Shown here piece by piece: positions 26,301-34,200 of a stretch of 64,000 nucleotides of DNA. How positions within the stretch are numbered: the stretch's first letter is position 1; the number at the start of each line of letters is the position of its first letter. The translations under genes were made by a program, and so were the position numbers. The notes under the pieces are model-generated. The model did not search any database and was not told the DNA's origin. It saw only the letters and a list, made by a program, of their open reading frames with translations. This DNA is from Sulfidibacter corallicola (GTDB lineage Bacteria > Acidobacteriota > Holophagae > Acanthopleuribacterales > Acanthopleuribacteraceae), in contig NZ_CP071793.1 of assembly GCF_017498545.1 (NCBI RefSeq), forward strand, positions 5,171,001-5,235,000, given 5' to 3'.

Positions 26301-28137
26301 TGAGCCGGTTCGCCGGAATGTTGGGCATGGTGCCCAACACACCGCTCGCTTCCAGGGCGGGCAGCACCTCTTCGCGGGCCGCGTCGGCCCATGAACCGTC
26401 CGCCTGCAGTGCTGCGGCCCAATCGGCCAGGCTCCAGCGAAGCCCGTAGCGGGTGACTTCGTTGTCGGCACCCATACCGACCAGTATCGCGCTGCGCTCC
26501 AATGGTAAGTCGAGCGGATCCAGTACTTCACGGGCGAGGCGCAACATCAGGCTCTGCTGGGTCAGTGTTTGTTGAAAATCTTTCGGTGGAAACTTCAAGC
26601 CTGGCAGCGGCAGTGCGACGTCGGGTGAAGGCGCGGCGGAGGAACCATCGTCCTCGCGCTGGAGGGCGCTGGAGCCGCCGAACAGGACGTCGGCGAAGGC
26701 CGCGGTGTCGGTGCAGGCGCCGGCGCTGACGCCCAAGGCCACCACGGCCAGCTCGGGTGTCGGCACATGGGACACGGCCGCCTGGGTCGCTCGGCCCGGC
26801 ACGTACTCCTCGACGATCAAATGGGCGTTGTTGCCGCCGAATCCAAACGCGCTGATGCCGGCGAGACGGGGCGTCTCCGCGTGCCAGGGTTCGGCCTGGG
26901 TTTGTAGGCGAAACGGCGTGTCGGCCAGGGCGGGGTTGGGCGCGTCGCCGGCGTGCAGGGTCGGTGGCAGGGTTTGGTGGGCCATGGCGCCCAGTACCTT
27001 GATCAGGCCGGCCGCCCCCGCGACGGTGATCAGGTGGCCAAGGTTGCTTTTCAGGGAGCCGATGGGAATCGGGCGGTCGGGATGCGCCGCGCTTCCGAAG
27101 ACTTCGGCCAGGCTGGACAGCTCGGTGGCGTCGCCCACGCGCGTGCCCGTGGCGTGACATTCCAGAAGCGAGATTCGCTCGGGTGCGATGCCGCTCTGCC
27201 GGTAGGCGCCGTGAATGGCTCGGGCCTGACCGGATGCGGACGGCGCCAGCAGGCCGCGGCCACGGCCGTCGTTGGAAAGTCCCACACCGCGAATCACGCC
27301 CGCGATGGTGTCGCCGTCGCGAACCGCGTCGTCCAGGCGTTTCAGGGCGACCAGGGCGCAGCCCTCGGCCGGGATCAGGCCGTCGGCCTCGGCGTGGAAG
27401 GGGCGGCTGCGTCCCGTTTTCGACAGGGCGCCCAAAGCGCAGAAGCCCATGTGGATGAACAGGTCGTCGCTGCGGTTGACGCCGCCGGCCAGGACCAGGT
27501 CGGCACGGCCGTCGTGCAGTTGATCGCAGGCCAGTTTGATCGCGTACAGTGCCGAGGCGCAGGCGGCGTCGAGCGCGTAGGCGCCGCCTTCGAGCTGGAG
27601 GGCCTGGGCCAAGAGGTGGGCCGGGAGTCCCGACATGAAACGGTTGTGGGGATGGATTTTGCGAATGCCCAAATCACCCAACAACGCCGGATCGCGCCAG
27701 ACGCCCGGTTGGCGCGACATCCAGTGGTGGATCGCGTAGTCCACCATCGAAGTCGTCGGGAAGGAGAGGTTTCCAAACACCGCCGCGACCCGTTTGTCGG
27801 TGCGGTCGGTCTGGCCCAGTGCCTCGCGACCGCAGTGCAGCAGCCAGTGGACCAGCGGGTCCAGCTCGGCGATGTAGTCGGCCGACAGCGCAAATCCGGT
27901 GGGGTCGAACCGTTGCTCGAACCCCGAGACGTAGCCGCCGCGATCGGACCAGGTGCGGTCGCGCGCGTTTTCGTCCGGTTTGCAGAGTACCGTGTCCTTG
28001 CGGGCGCGCCAGCGTTCCGGCGGGGCGCTGGCCAACAGGTCCCGGCCCGCGGCGATATGCCGCCAGAGTTCGTCCGGTGAAAGGGCGCCCGGCAGGACGC
28101 AGGCCTGCCCGACGATGGCGATCGGCGCAAAAGTCAT
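20329..28137 (-). CDS. pfaC: PUFA synthase subunit PfaC/Pfa3: KS-CLF-DH-DH-DH'-AGPAT
   Basis: 2602 residues; ATG 28137 follows AAGGA. Order: KS (about 1-440) with Cys193 in DAACASALYAI; chain-length-factor KS (about 450-790) where the Cys is Glu (GGPGFTVSAEELSG); a long Pro/Ala linker (about 800-1110); two FabA-type double-hotdog dehydratases with LHTGRMPAGVFIESGQ, HFKNDPCMPGTLMFEG (near 1380) and HFFQDPVQPGSLGLEA (near 1773); a PKS-like dehydratase with HRPTWTLPAVP, GVLFHGPGFQ and LLLDGVTH (about 1900-2230); and an acylglycerolphosphate acyltransferase (about 2290-2530) with LANHQVGVES and HVEGTRS. This is the myxobacterial Pfa3 layout; gammaproteobacterial PfaC lacks the AGPAT. It elongates and dehydrates/isomerises the chain, and the acyltransferase may move the finished PUFA to glycerolipid. 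It is last in the pfaD-pfaA-pfaC operon. Confidence 0.94.
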   Translation of the reverse strand: MTFAPIAIVGQACVLPGALSPDELWRHIAAGRDLLASAPPERWRARKDTVLCKPDENARDRTWSDRGGYVSGFEQRFDPTGFALSADYIAELDPLVHWLLHCGREALGQTDRTDKRVAAVFGNLSFPTTSMVDYAIHHWMSRQPGVWRDPALLGDLGIRKIHPHNRFMSGLPAHLLAQALQLEGGAYALDAACASALYAIKLACDQLHDGRADLVLAGGVNRSDDLFIHMGFCALGALSKTGRSRPFHAEADGLIPAEGCALVALKRLDDAVRDGDTIAGVIRGVGLSNDGRGRGLLAPSASGQARAIHGAYRQSGIAPERISLLECHATGTRVGDATELSSLAEVFGSAAHPDRPIPIGSLKSNLGHLITVAGAAGLIKVLGAMAHQTLPPTLHAGDAPNPALADTPFRLQTQAEPWHAETPRLAGISAFGFGGNNAHLIVEEYVPGRATQAAVSHVPTPELAVVALGVSAGACTDTAAFADVLFGGSSALQREDDGSSAAPSPDVALPLPGLKFPPKDFQQTLTQQSLMLRLAREVLDPLDLPLERSAILVGMGADNEVTRYGLRWSLADWAAALQADGSWADAAREEVLPALEASGVLGTMPNIPANRLSSQFDLGGPGFTVSAEELSGLRALEIGARALRTGEVDAAVIAAVDLCCESVHRAALAEVGDKRPPGDAAVMLVLKRLDDARTAGDRILATLPAQAEHGEWTLGSRDLGADMDAADAFGHTHAAAGLLNVAGAVLSTAFGLRPRAGEPAVRWDGDTRRVRVAQQALGSASAALIVGAAGPPMPPTELTAPQPVQGPTVTLAAHPSRIELPKLEQQPMSQSTGTQQMQPAPWLPPVIQDSENTASRQAAPPEPLRVPESPVAPAPATATFISAESVRPEPNVPTATLGQYPQVPVTQPTAFPEETQPSRDVEGVYRKWHSDLTRIHQQFVASQTQAHRRFLEMRRTSMDALLQMQSGMPIPAPVNEAVDPAPSYHQVGEPAEQASSAPPLSSVAPTSLSPSTPPAAPQPIQVEHTSPKAATRPVPTAPAPSPAANRIDANTSTPITPETAAPKPAAAPSSKAPEGFVLADPNPKYDKHKPELLPGPSFSRADLEVLAGGKISSIFGPEFEGQDGYHRQVRMPEPPLLLADRVTGIDAVAKSMGKGTIWTETDVTADRWYLHTGRMPAGVFIESGQADLLLISWLGIDFHNKSERIYRLLGCDLTYHGPLPAVGETLRYDIHLYGHAKHGDTRLMFFKYDCHDSEGNLRMSVRNGQAGFFSDQELDQSAGILWTPEEGEHDAEARLDVPVCTPDRNAFTADQIRAWSDEGNLFACMGPGFELAQTHNRTPAIQGGRMLFLDQITELSYDGGPWRRGYLRARQQIKPDLWFFDGHFKNDPCMPGTLMFEGCLQAMAFYMASLGYTLDKDGWRFEPVEGETIEMRCRGQVTPESQELTYELFVEEIHDGPFPTIYADLLCTCDGLKAFHARRCGLRLVPDWPLTTRTDLVESYREPKPVAEVDGFSFDYRSLLACAWDKASNAFGPMYARFDNGKVPRLPGPPYHFMSRITEVTGKMGGMENGSSVTVEYDIPESEWYFSENGWPTMPFAVLLEAALQPCGWLASYIGSALTSDDDLFFRNLDGDGHLHEELLPGGGPLVTHSKLTNISKAGDMIIVSFDVTCTQDERPIYDLKTVFGFFPKEALANQVGLPETKTRAEAIAEPSEFQVDLTERPAVYCSGAPRLPQPMLLMLDRVTGYWPEGGSAGLGKLRGEKDVDPAEWFFKAHFFQDPVQPGSLGLEALIQLLQFYMIEKGMGAGIECARFEPLALGHDMVWRYRGQVVPRNRLITSDIEITEIGHDADGHPYAICDGWLWCDGRAIYGVQKMGMRIVPSDNPPEAKKGKESAARDTGETIAEFQLDPKVDTWLMDHRPTWTLPAVPLMSMADYLAQAVAERAGQPVVAIEGLQVHRWLTIEGSTTIRVSVKPDGENQFAAELQTWREAANPALSRFEKVMSASLQVGTYEDAPAVKPLVLADDARPADPYASGVLFHGPGFQIMSDLFQDDRGAVATLDASRGTVPVGVLHPLLLDGVTHMMPHDQLYTWSSDIEDDWIAYPYRIPQARFHGPAPTGAVRCEVLFAGFDGEKRFPQFEARFTADGKAWCTLTLVEVLLPKGPIGHAAPLMRRAFLRDRAGETGVSLSEVGGEETRLDPAVVRASDWLPGTVARIYDQAGSVEEQAGHIVVQEHIAAKTGVHPSRVRLDESRSLAWLAERPLNRWRYERADEGGTLVVRDAGPAFQDTIPIRDFWRNYSGLSAWAVEDLYFSLVRSFLGDLVVEDPQQFSQVIGKPAIYLANHQVGVESVVFTLVISGLTRLATGTLSKAQHLDTWIGRLRQFHMSYPGGEDPGTMVFFEREDPAALPEILQRWLEEMKHTPKNMMAHVEGTRSLSCRQPVSRVSAAFTDLAVNHGLPIVPVWFAGGLPVEPSAERLELPLDYAVQDIYLGRPIMPETLKPLSLKERRDFVVEALNATGPSSDSEQPNPPRPEFAKRVAALRDRTGLAEPVAAQWVALNDLREPCAETTALIEAVNNGSADFGKSPNAAWLTELYRYFSGK

Positions 28138-28214
28138 GTGAATTCCTTGGGGATTCGAGCCTCGTTGGGGAGCGCGGCATCGCGAGGAGCCGCGCTCGAT
28201 TTCGGTGGGCGGTC

Positions 28215-31200
28215 TCAGCTAGGCAGCAGGTGGGTTTCCACGTCGCGCATTTCCGCGACCACGTGTCCGCCGTCCTCGAAGACGATGTCGTGAATCGCCT
28301 TGTTGGCGCCCACCGCGCGGCTGCGCAGCAAGGCTTTCATGGCGCCGCTGGGCAGCTCGTCCGAGTAGGTCTTCAGCGTACCCACCGAGGTCGGCAGGGT
28401 GGCGCCGCCGAGCTTGTGTTTGCCCCACAGCAGCGCCAGTTGCAGGCCGCCGTCGAGTGCGGCCACGTCGGTGCGCCAGCCGCCGTGCCAGCCCTTGGTG
28501 GCGGTGCCCACCAGCTCACCGGCGATGCCTTCCTCGGAAACCCCTTCCAGGGAGCGAATCACCTGGAACTCGGGGCCGTGAAACAGAACCTCGCCGTCGT
28601 AGATCGGCGCGTCCCAGCCTTGCAGGTTGGCGGGGGCGTCGAGGGTCGAGGGCTTGTCCAGCGAGGGACGCATCTCGGCGGTGGCGCTGTAGTGCAGGCG
28701 ATCGTTCTCGCCGCGCAGTTCCAGTGCCAGGGTGCAGCCGCTGCCGTTGGCCGTTTGGCGGCAGATCACGTGGAAGCGGTTGCCGCCGTTGGTGTAGCGA
28801 TCGAGGCGAATGCCGCTCACCACGCGCACGTCGCGAACTTCCGCCAGCTTCAGGTTCGGCCGGAACGAGCGTGCCGCGCGGGCGAACCACTCCAGGACCA
28901 TCACGACCGGTGCGACGGGCACGCCGCGAATGCTGTGGTCGACCAGGAAGGGATAGGAGCCGGCGTCCACGGCCAGCTCGAGGCGAAGGTCGCGATCGAC
29001 GCCGCCCATCAGCGAGGTGGCCACGCGCGGTTCGCCACCGATGGTGATCTCCACTTCGTCGGGCGATCCCGACTGAAGTTCTTCCACCATGAAGCGCGCC
29101 CCTTCTTCGAGGCCGATGATCGGAATGCCCGCCTTTTGGAAGTGGGCTTTCAGGGCCGGGGAGACCATGCCGCTCTCCCACGGGCCCCAGTTGAACGATT
29201 TGACCAGGATGCCGCGGTGGGCGCGTTCGGCGTCGGCGACCTTGTTGAGGACTTCGTTGGCCATGGCGTAGTCGCACTGGCCCTGGTTGCCGCAGCGTCC
29301 GGCGACGGAAGAGAACAGCACCAGCGCCTTCAGCGGGTCGGAGGCCGTCGCGGCCAACAGTCGTTGCAAGCCCAGCACCTTCGTGTCGAACACGCGGTTG
29401 AACTGGTCCTCGGTCTTTTCCGCGATCAACTTGTCGGCCAGGACCCCGGCTCCGTGGACCAGGGCCGTGATCGGACCCCACTCGCCCCGGACCTCGTCCA
29501 GTGCGGTGGTGAGCGCCTGCTCGTCCAGGACGTCGACGGCCAGGTAGCGGGCCTGACCGCCGGCGATGCGGATCTCGCGCTCGGTTTCGCGAATTTCGCG
29601 GTTGGCCAGAATCCGCTGTACCCGGCGGTTGAGATCGACCGGGCTCAGGGTTTCGCCGCGGCCGGTCGCCGCTTTCAGCAATGCTTTCTTGAGGCCGGCA
29701 TCGTCGCGAATGCCGGCGGCTTCTTCCGGTTCCACCTCGAGTGCGGTTCGGCCGAGCAACACGAAGCGGGCCTGGGTGGCTTCGGCCAGCGCGATCAGGG
29801 TCTTGGCGGTGACGCCGCGACCGCCGCCGGTGGCGACCACGACCGAGCTGTCGTCCAGAAGCGGCGCACCGGTTTCGACCGTCGCTTCGTGGCTGACCAG
29901 GGTCAGGCGCGTGCCGTCGGCGCGCAGGCCGACCTCGTGGCTGGGTCCGCCGTTGAGCAGCTCTTCCAGCAGGGCCTTGGCCAGTTCTTCCGGATTGCGG
30001 TCGGCGCGCTCCAGATCGATCGCCTTGCATTCGGTGCGGTTCCATTCGATCGCCGCGGTTTTCACGAGGCCGGTCAGGCCGCCCAGCCAGGCGCGTTTGC
30101 GTTCCGCGCCGCTCAGGCCGAAATCGCCGCCGGTGTCCTGGACGGTGACCAGGATGCCGCCTTTGCAAAGCTTGGGCGCCGCTTTCAGGGCACGGAACGC
30201 CTCGCGATTCACCTCGATCGCGGTGTGTTCGTCGGCCGTCTCGCGCAGGCCGCCCAGGAAGATGAGGCCGTCGGCGTCGGCGGGCACTTCATCGACCGCC
30301 TTGGCGCCGATGCCGCGTGCTTCGAGGGCCGCCGCCAGCGCTTCCGCCACGCCCAGTCCATCGCGGGTGATGACCAGGTTCCGGCAGTCGCGCAGTTCGG
30401 CCATGGCCATGCCTGCCGCGGGCGTTTCTTTCGCGCGCAGGATGAAGCGGCCCACCTCGACCGGTTCCGGCTGCGCCAATTCGGGGAGCAGGGTGACCGA
30501 TGGTGCGGCCTTGACCGCTGGTGTCGCGGGGGCGGCTACCTCCATGGGGGCCGGTGTCGCGGCTGGTTGGGCCTGGGAGCCGCCCATGTAATCGACGATC
30601 TGGGCGAGGGTGCGCAGTTCGGCCATCTCGGCCGGATCGACCTCGGGCAGGTTGGGTTCCGCATCGCGCATGGCGGAGAGGATTTCGACGCGCTTGATGG
30701 AGTCGACACCGAGATCGGCTTCGAGATCCATGTCGAGGTTGAGCATGTCGGCCGGGTAGCCGGTCTTGTCGGCGATCACCGTCAGCATCAGCCCTTTCAG
30801 GTCGGAGCCGGCCGCGGCGGGTGCCGTCGGTGCGGGTGCGGCCTGTGCGGGGAGGTTGCCGCTCATGTATTCCAGGATTTGCGCGAGGGTGCGGAGCTCG
30901 GCCATCTCGGCGGGATCGACCTCGGGCAGATTGGGCTCGGCTTCGCGCATGGCGGAAAGGATTTCGACGCGCTTGATGGAGTCGACACCGAGATCGGCTT
31001 CGAGGTCCATGTCGAGATTGAGCATGTCGGCCGGGTAGCCGGTCTTTTCCGCGATGACGGCGATCAGCAGGCTTTCGACCTGAATGCCCGGAGCGGAGAC
31101 CGGTGCACTGGCCACCGTGGTCTGGGGCATCTGGCGGCCCATGTACCCGGCGATGTCGCCGAGGGTGCGAAGCTCGGCCATTTCACCGGGATCGACCTCG

Positions 31201-34200
31201 GGCAGGTTGGGTTCGGCCTCGCGCATGGCGGAGAGGATTTCGACGCGTTTGATGGAATCGACGCCGAGGTCGGCCTCCAAATCCATTTCCGCGTTGAGCA
31301 TGTCGGCCGGGTAGCCGGTTTTCTCGGAGACGACGCGCATCAGCAGGTCGTGGAGGCCGCTCGCCGAGGGTGCCGATCCGGTGGGCGCCGGTGCGGCCGG
31401 TGCCTGGGGCAGCCGTGCGCTCAGGTAGTTGGTGATGTCGCCGAGGGTGCGGAGTTCGGCCATTTCACTGGGGTCGACCTCGGGAAGATTTGGCTCGGCC
31501 TCGCGCATGGCGGAGAGAATTTCGACGCGTTTGATGGAGTCGACGCCGAGGTCGGCTTCGAGGTCCATCTCCTGGTTGAGCATTTCCACCGGGTAGCCGG
31601 TTTTCTCGGCGACGACACCCAGAAGCAGGCCGTGTACGTCGGTCGCGGGTGCGGCCGAGGCCATGGCGGGTGCGCTGGGCGCGACCGCAGCCGGTGCCGC
31701 TTGGGTTCCGGTGTCGCCGAGGTAGGCGGTGATTTGGGCCAGGGTCTGAAGCGCGGCCATTTCACTGGGATCGACTTCGGGAAGATTGGGTTCTGCTTCG
31801 CGCATGGCAGAGAGAATTTCGACGCGCTTGATGGAATCGACGCCCAGGTCGGCTTCGAGATCCATGTCCAAGCGAAGCATTTCCTGCGGGTAGCCGGTTT
31901 TGTCGGCGACCACGCGGAGCAACAGATCCGAGACACCGCCGTTCGCGGCCGCCACTGCTTGCGGCTTGGGTTCGGGCTTCGGGGTCACCGGTTTGGCCGG
32001 TGCGGCCTTCGGCGAAGGCGTCACGGCTACCGGGGCGCTCGTGGTTTCGGGAACCGCCGGCCGTGCGGCGCGCGGTGGCTCGACGGGCAGGGCGGGCTCG
32101 ATCGAGGGGACGACGGGTGCCGGAGGCGCATCCACCGCCTTGGGCTGAAGGCTGGGCATCGATTGCGCGGCGACCGGCGCCGGTGCAAAGGCAGGCCGCG
32201 CCGTGCCGGCCTGGGCCTGAACCGAGCTGCCGCCAGCCATGGCGACGAGACTGTGCAGCGCTTGTTCGGCTGTCTGCAGGTAGGCCAGATGGGTATCGGC
32301 CATGGTCTGCTGGTAGGTCTCGTGGGCATGGGCGGTTTGTTGTTGCACGTCGCTGTAGGCGGCGAGCCAGGCGTTCATGGCCGCCGAGGGCGCGGCTTGG
32401 CGCGGCGCGGGTGCCGGCGATGGTTGCGTGCGCGCGGGCCTCTTCGGCTGGGGATTCGAGAACGCGGGAGTCGTGGGATTCTGGGTCATGGCGAGGTTGG
32501 CCTCCGATGCGGCTGCGGGCGAGCGCGGGGGTTCGGGTCGAGATTGGGCAGACGGTGCCGCCGGCTTGGGTGCCGGTGCGACGGGCTCGACTTTGGCGAC
32601 GGGTCGAACCTCCTTGGGTGCCGGTACCTCCTCGGGATTGGGCTTGGGCAGGCCGGCCGCGCCCCCGGGCGGTGGGTAGGGCTTGTTGTAATTGGCGCCG
32701 TTGATTTCGATGGCGACCTTGGGTGCGGCGGCGTCGCGGGGGTTGGGTCGGTCCTCGAAATCGGACCACAAGGCGGCCGGTTTCATCGACACACCGGCCG
32801 CGGCCAAACGTGCCAGCGCGCGGTGCCAATGGGTGACCCCGTTGCGGCCTTTGCGGTCTAGCGAGATCGCCAGGTGCGGGCGACCCTCGAGAATGCGGCC
32901 CACCAGGCTGGTCAGGACCGAAGCCGGTCCCACTTCCAGGAAGACGCGAATGCCCGCCTCGTACATGGCCTCGATTTGCTCGACGAAGCGAACCGGCTTC
33001 GCCAATTGCTGGGCCAGCAGGCGACGCATCTGGCTGGGCTCGCTGGGATACTCGCTGGCTTCGCTGTTGCCGTAGACGGGAATGTGCGGTGCCTTGAAGT
33101 CGTGGGACTCCAGGAAGGCGGCCAGCGGCTCGGTGGAGGCGGCCACGATTTCGGAATGGAAGGCGGTGGCGACGGTGAGGCGCTTGGGCCGCATGCCGGC
33201 TCGCTTGAAGTGCGATTCCGCCTGGGCGACCGCTTCCTCGGTGCCCGCCAGCACCACCTGCTTGGGCGCATTGTGGTTGGCGACCACCACTTCCAGCTTC
33301 TCGCTCTCGATGACCTTGCGGACTTCGTCGATCGTGCTGCTGACGGCGATCATGGCGCCTGGCAGTTTGGCGGCTTCGGCCATCAGCTTGCCGCGTTCGC
33401 GCGCGATGGCCAGCACGCTTTCTTCATCCAGGGAACCGGCCGCGTGCAGGGCCATGACTTCGCCGAAGCTGTGGCCGGCGCTGGCGCTGGGCACGATTTC
33501 GGCCTGTTCGAGCAGGGCCAACATGGACAGGCTGGCCGCGCCGATCGCGGGCTGGGCCACGTTGGTGCGTGTCAGGTAGGCCTCGCGGGCCTTGCGGGCC
33601 TCGTCGTTGAATTCGGGAATCGGGAAGACCGCTTCGTGAAGGGCCTTGCCGTCGGCCAGCGGATGGTGGGCGCTGCGATCCCACACGGCCATGGCCTCTT
33701 CGAAGTTCATCGCCAGGTCGGCACCCATGCCGGGATACTGGCTGCCCTGACCGGGAAACAGGAATGCCACCGGTCCGAGCGCTTCGCCTTTCTCGTAGTG
33801 GAGCCCGTCCGCACTGTGCAGTGGCTTCTCGGGGTTTTGGCGCACATGGGTCAGCGCCTTGTTCAGCTTTTCGCGCAGGTCCGCTTCGTCCTTGGCGACG
33901 ACGGCCAGGCGTGTTTCGCTGCGGGTCATGCCTTCCTGGCTGCGACGGGCCAGGAAGCTCAGGTACCCGGGCGTGTCCAGGTTGCCGAGTTCGGCTTCGA
34001 CGGTCGTCGCCAGTTGGGCGGGCGTCTCGGCGCCGAAGAAGACCCACTCGTCGGGTACCTGGCGCAGGCGCGGTGCGCGCAGTTCCGCACCGGTGTATTC
34101 TTCCAGGGCCAGGTGGAAGTTGGAACCGCCGAACCCGAAGGAAGAGATGCCCGCGCGGCGTGGGTGATCGGGACGACGCACCCAGGGCCGTTTTTCCGTG

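Noticed and set aside
27819..32861. Long open frame (about 1680 codons) on the plus strand opposite pfaA/pfaC
   Set aside because: It mirrors codons of the real PUFA-synthase genes, has no domain resemblance and spans the gap between two well-supported genes. The same holds for 21919-24861 plus and 9356-11329 plus (opposite acs).
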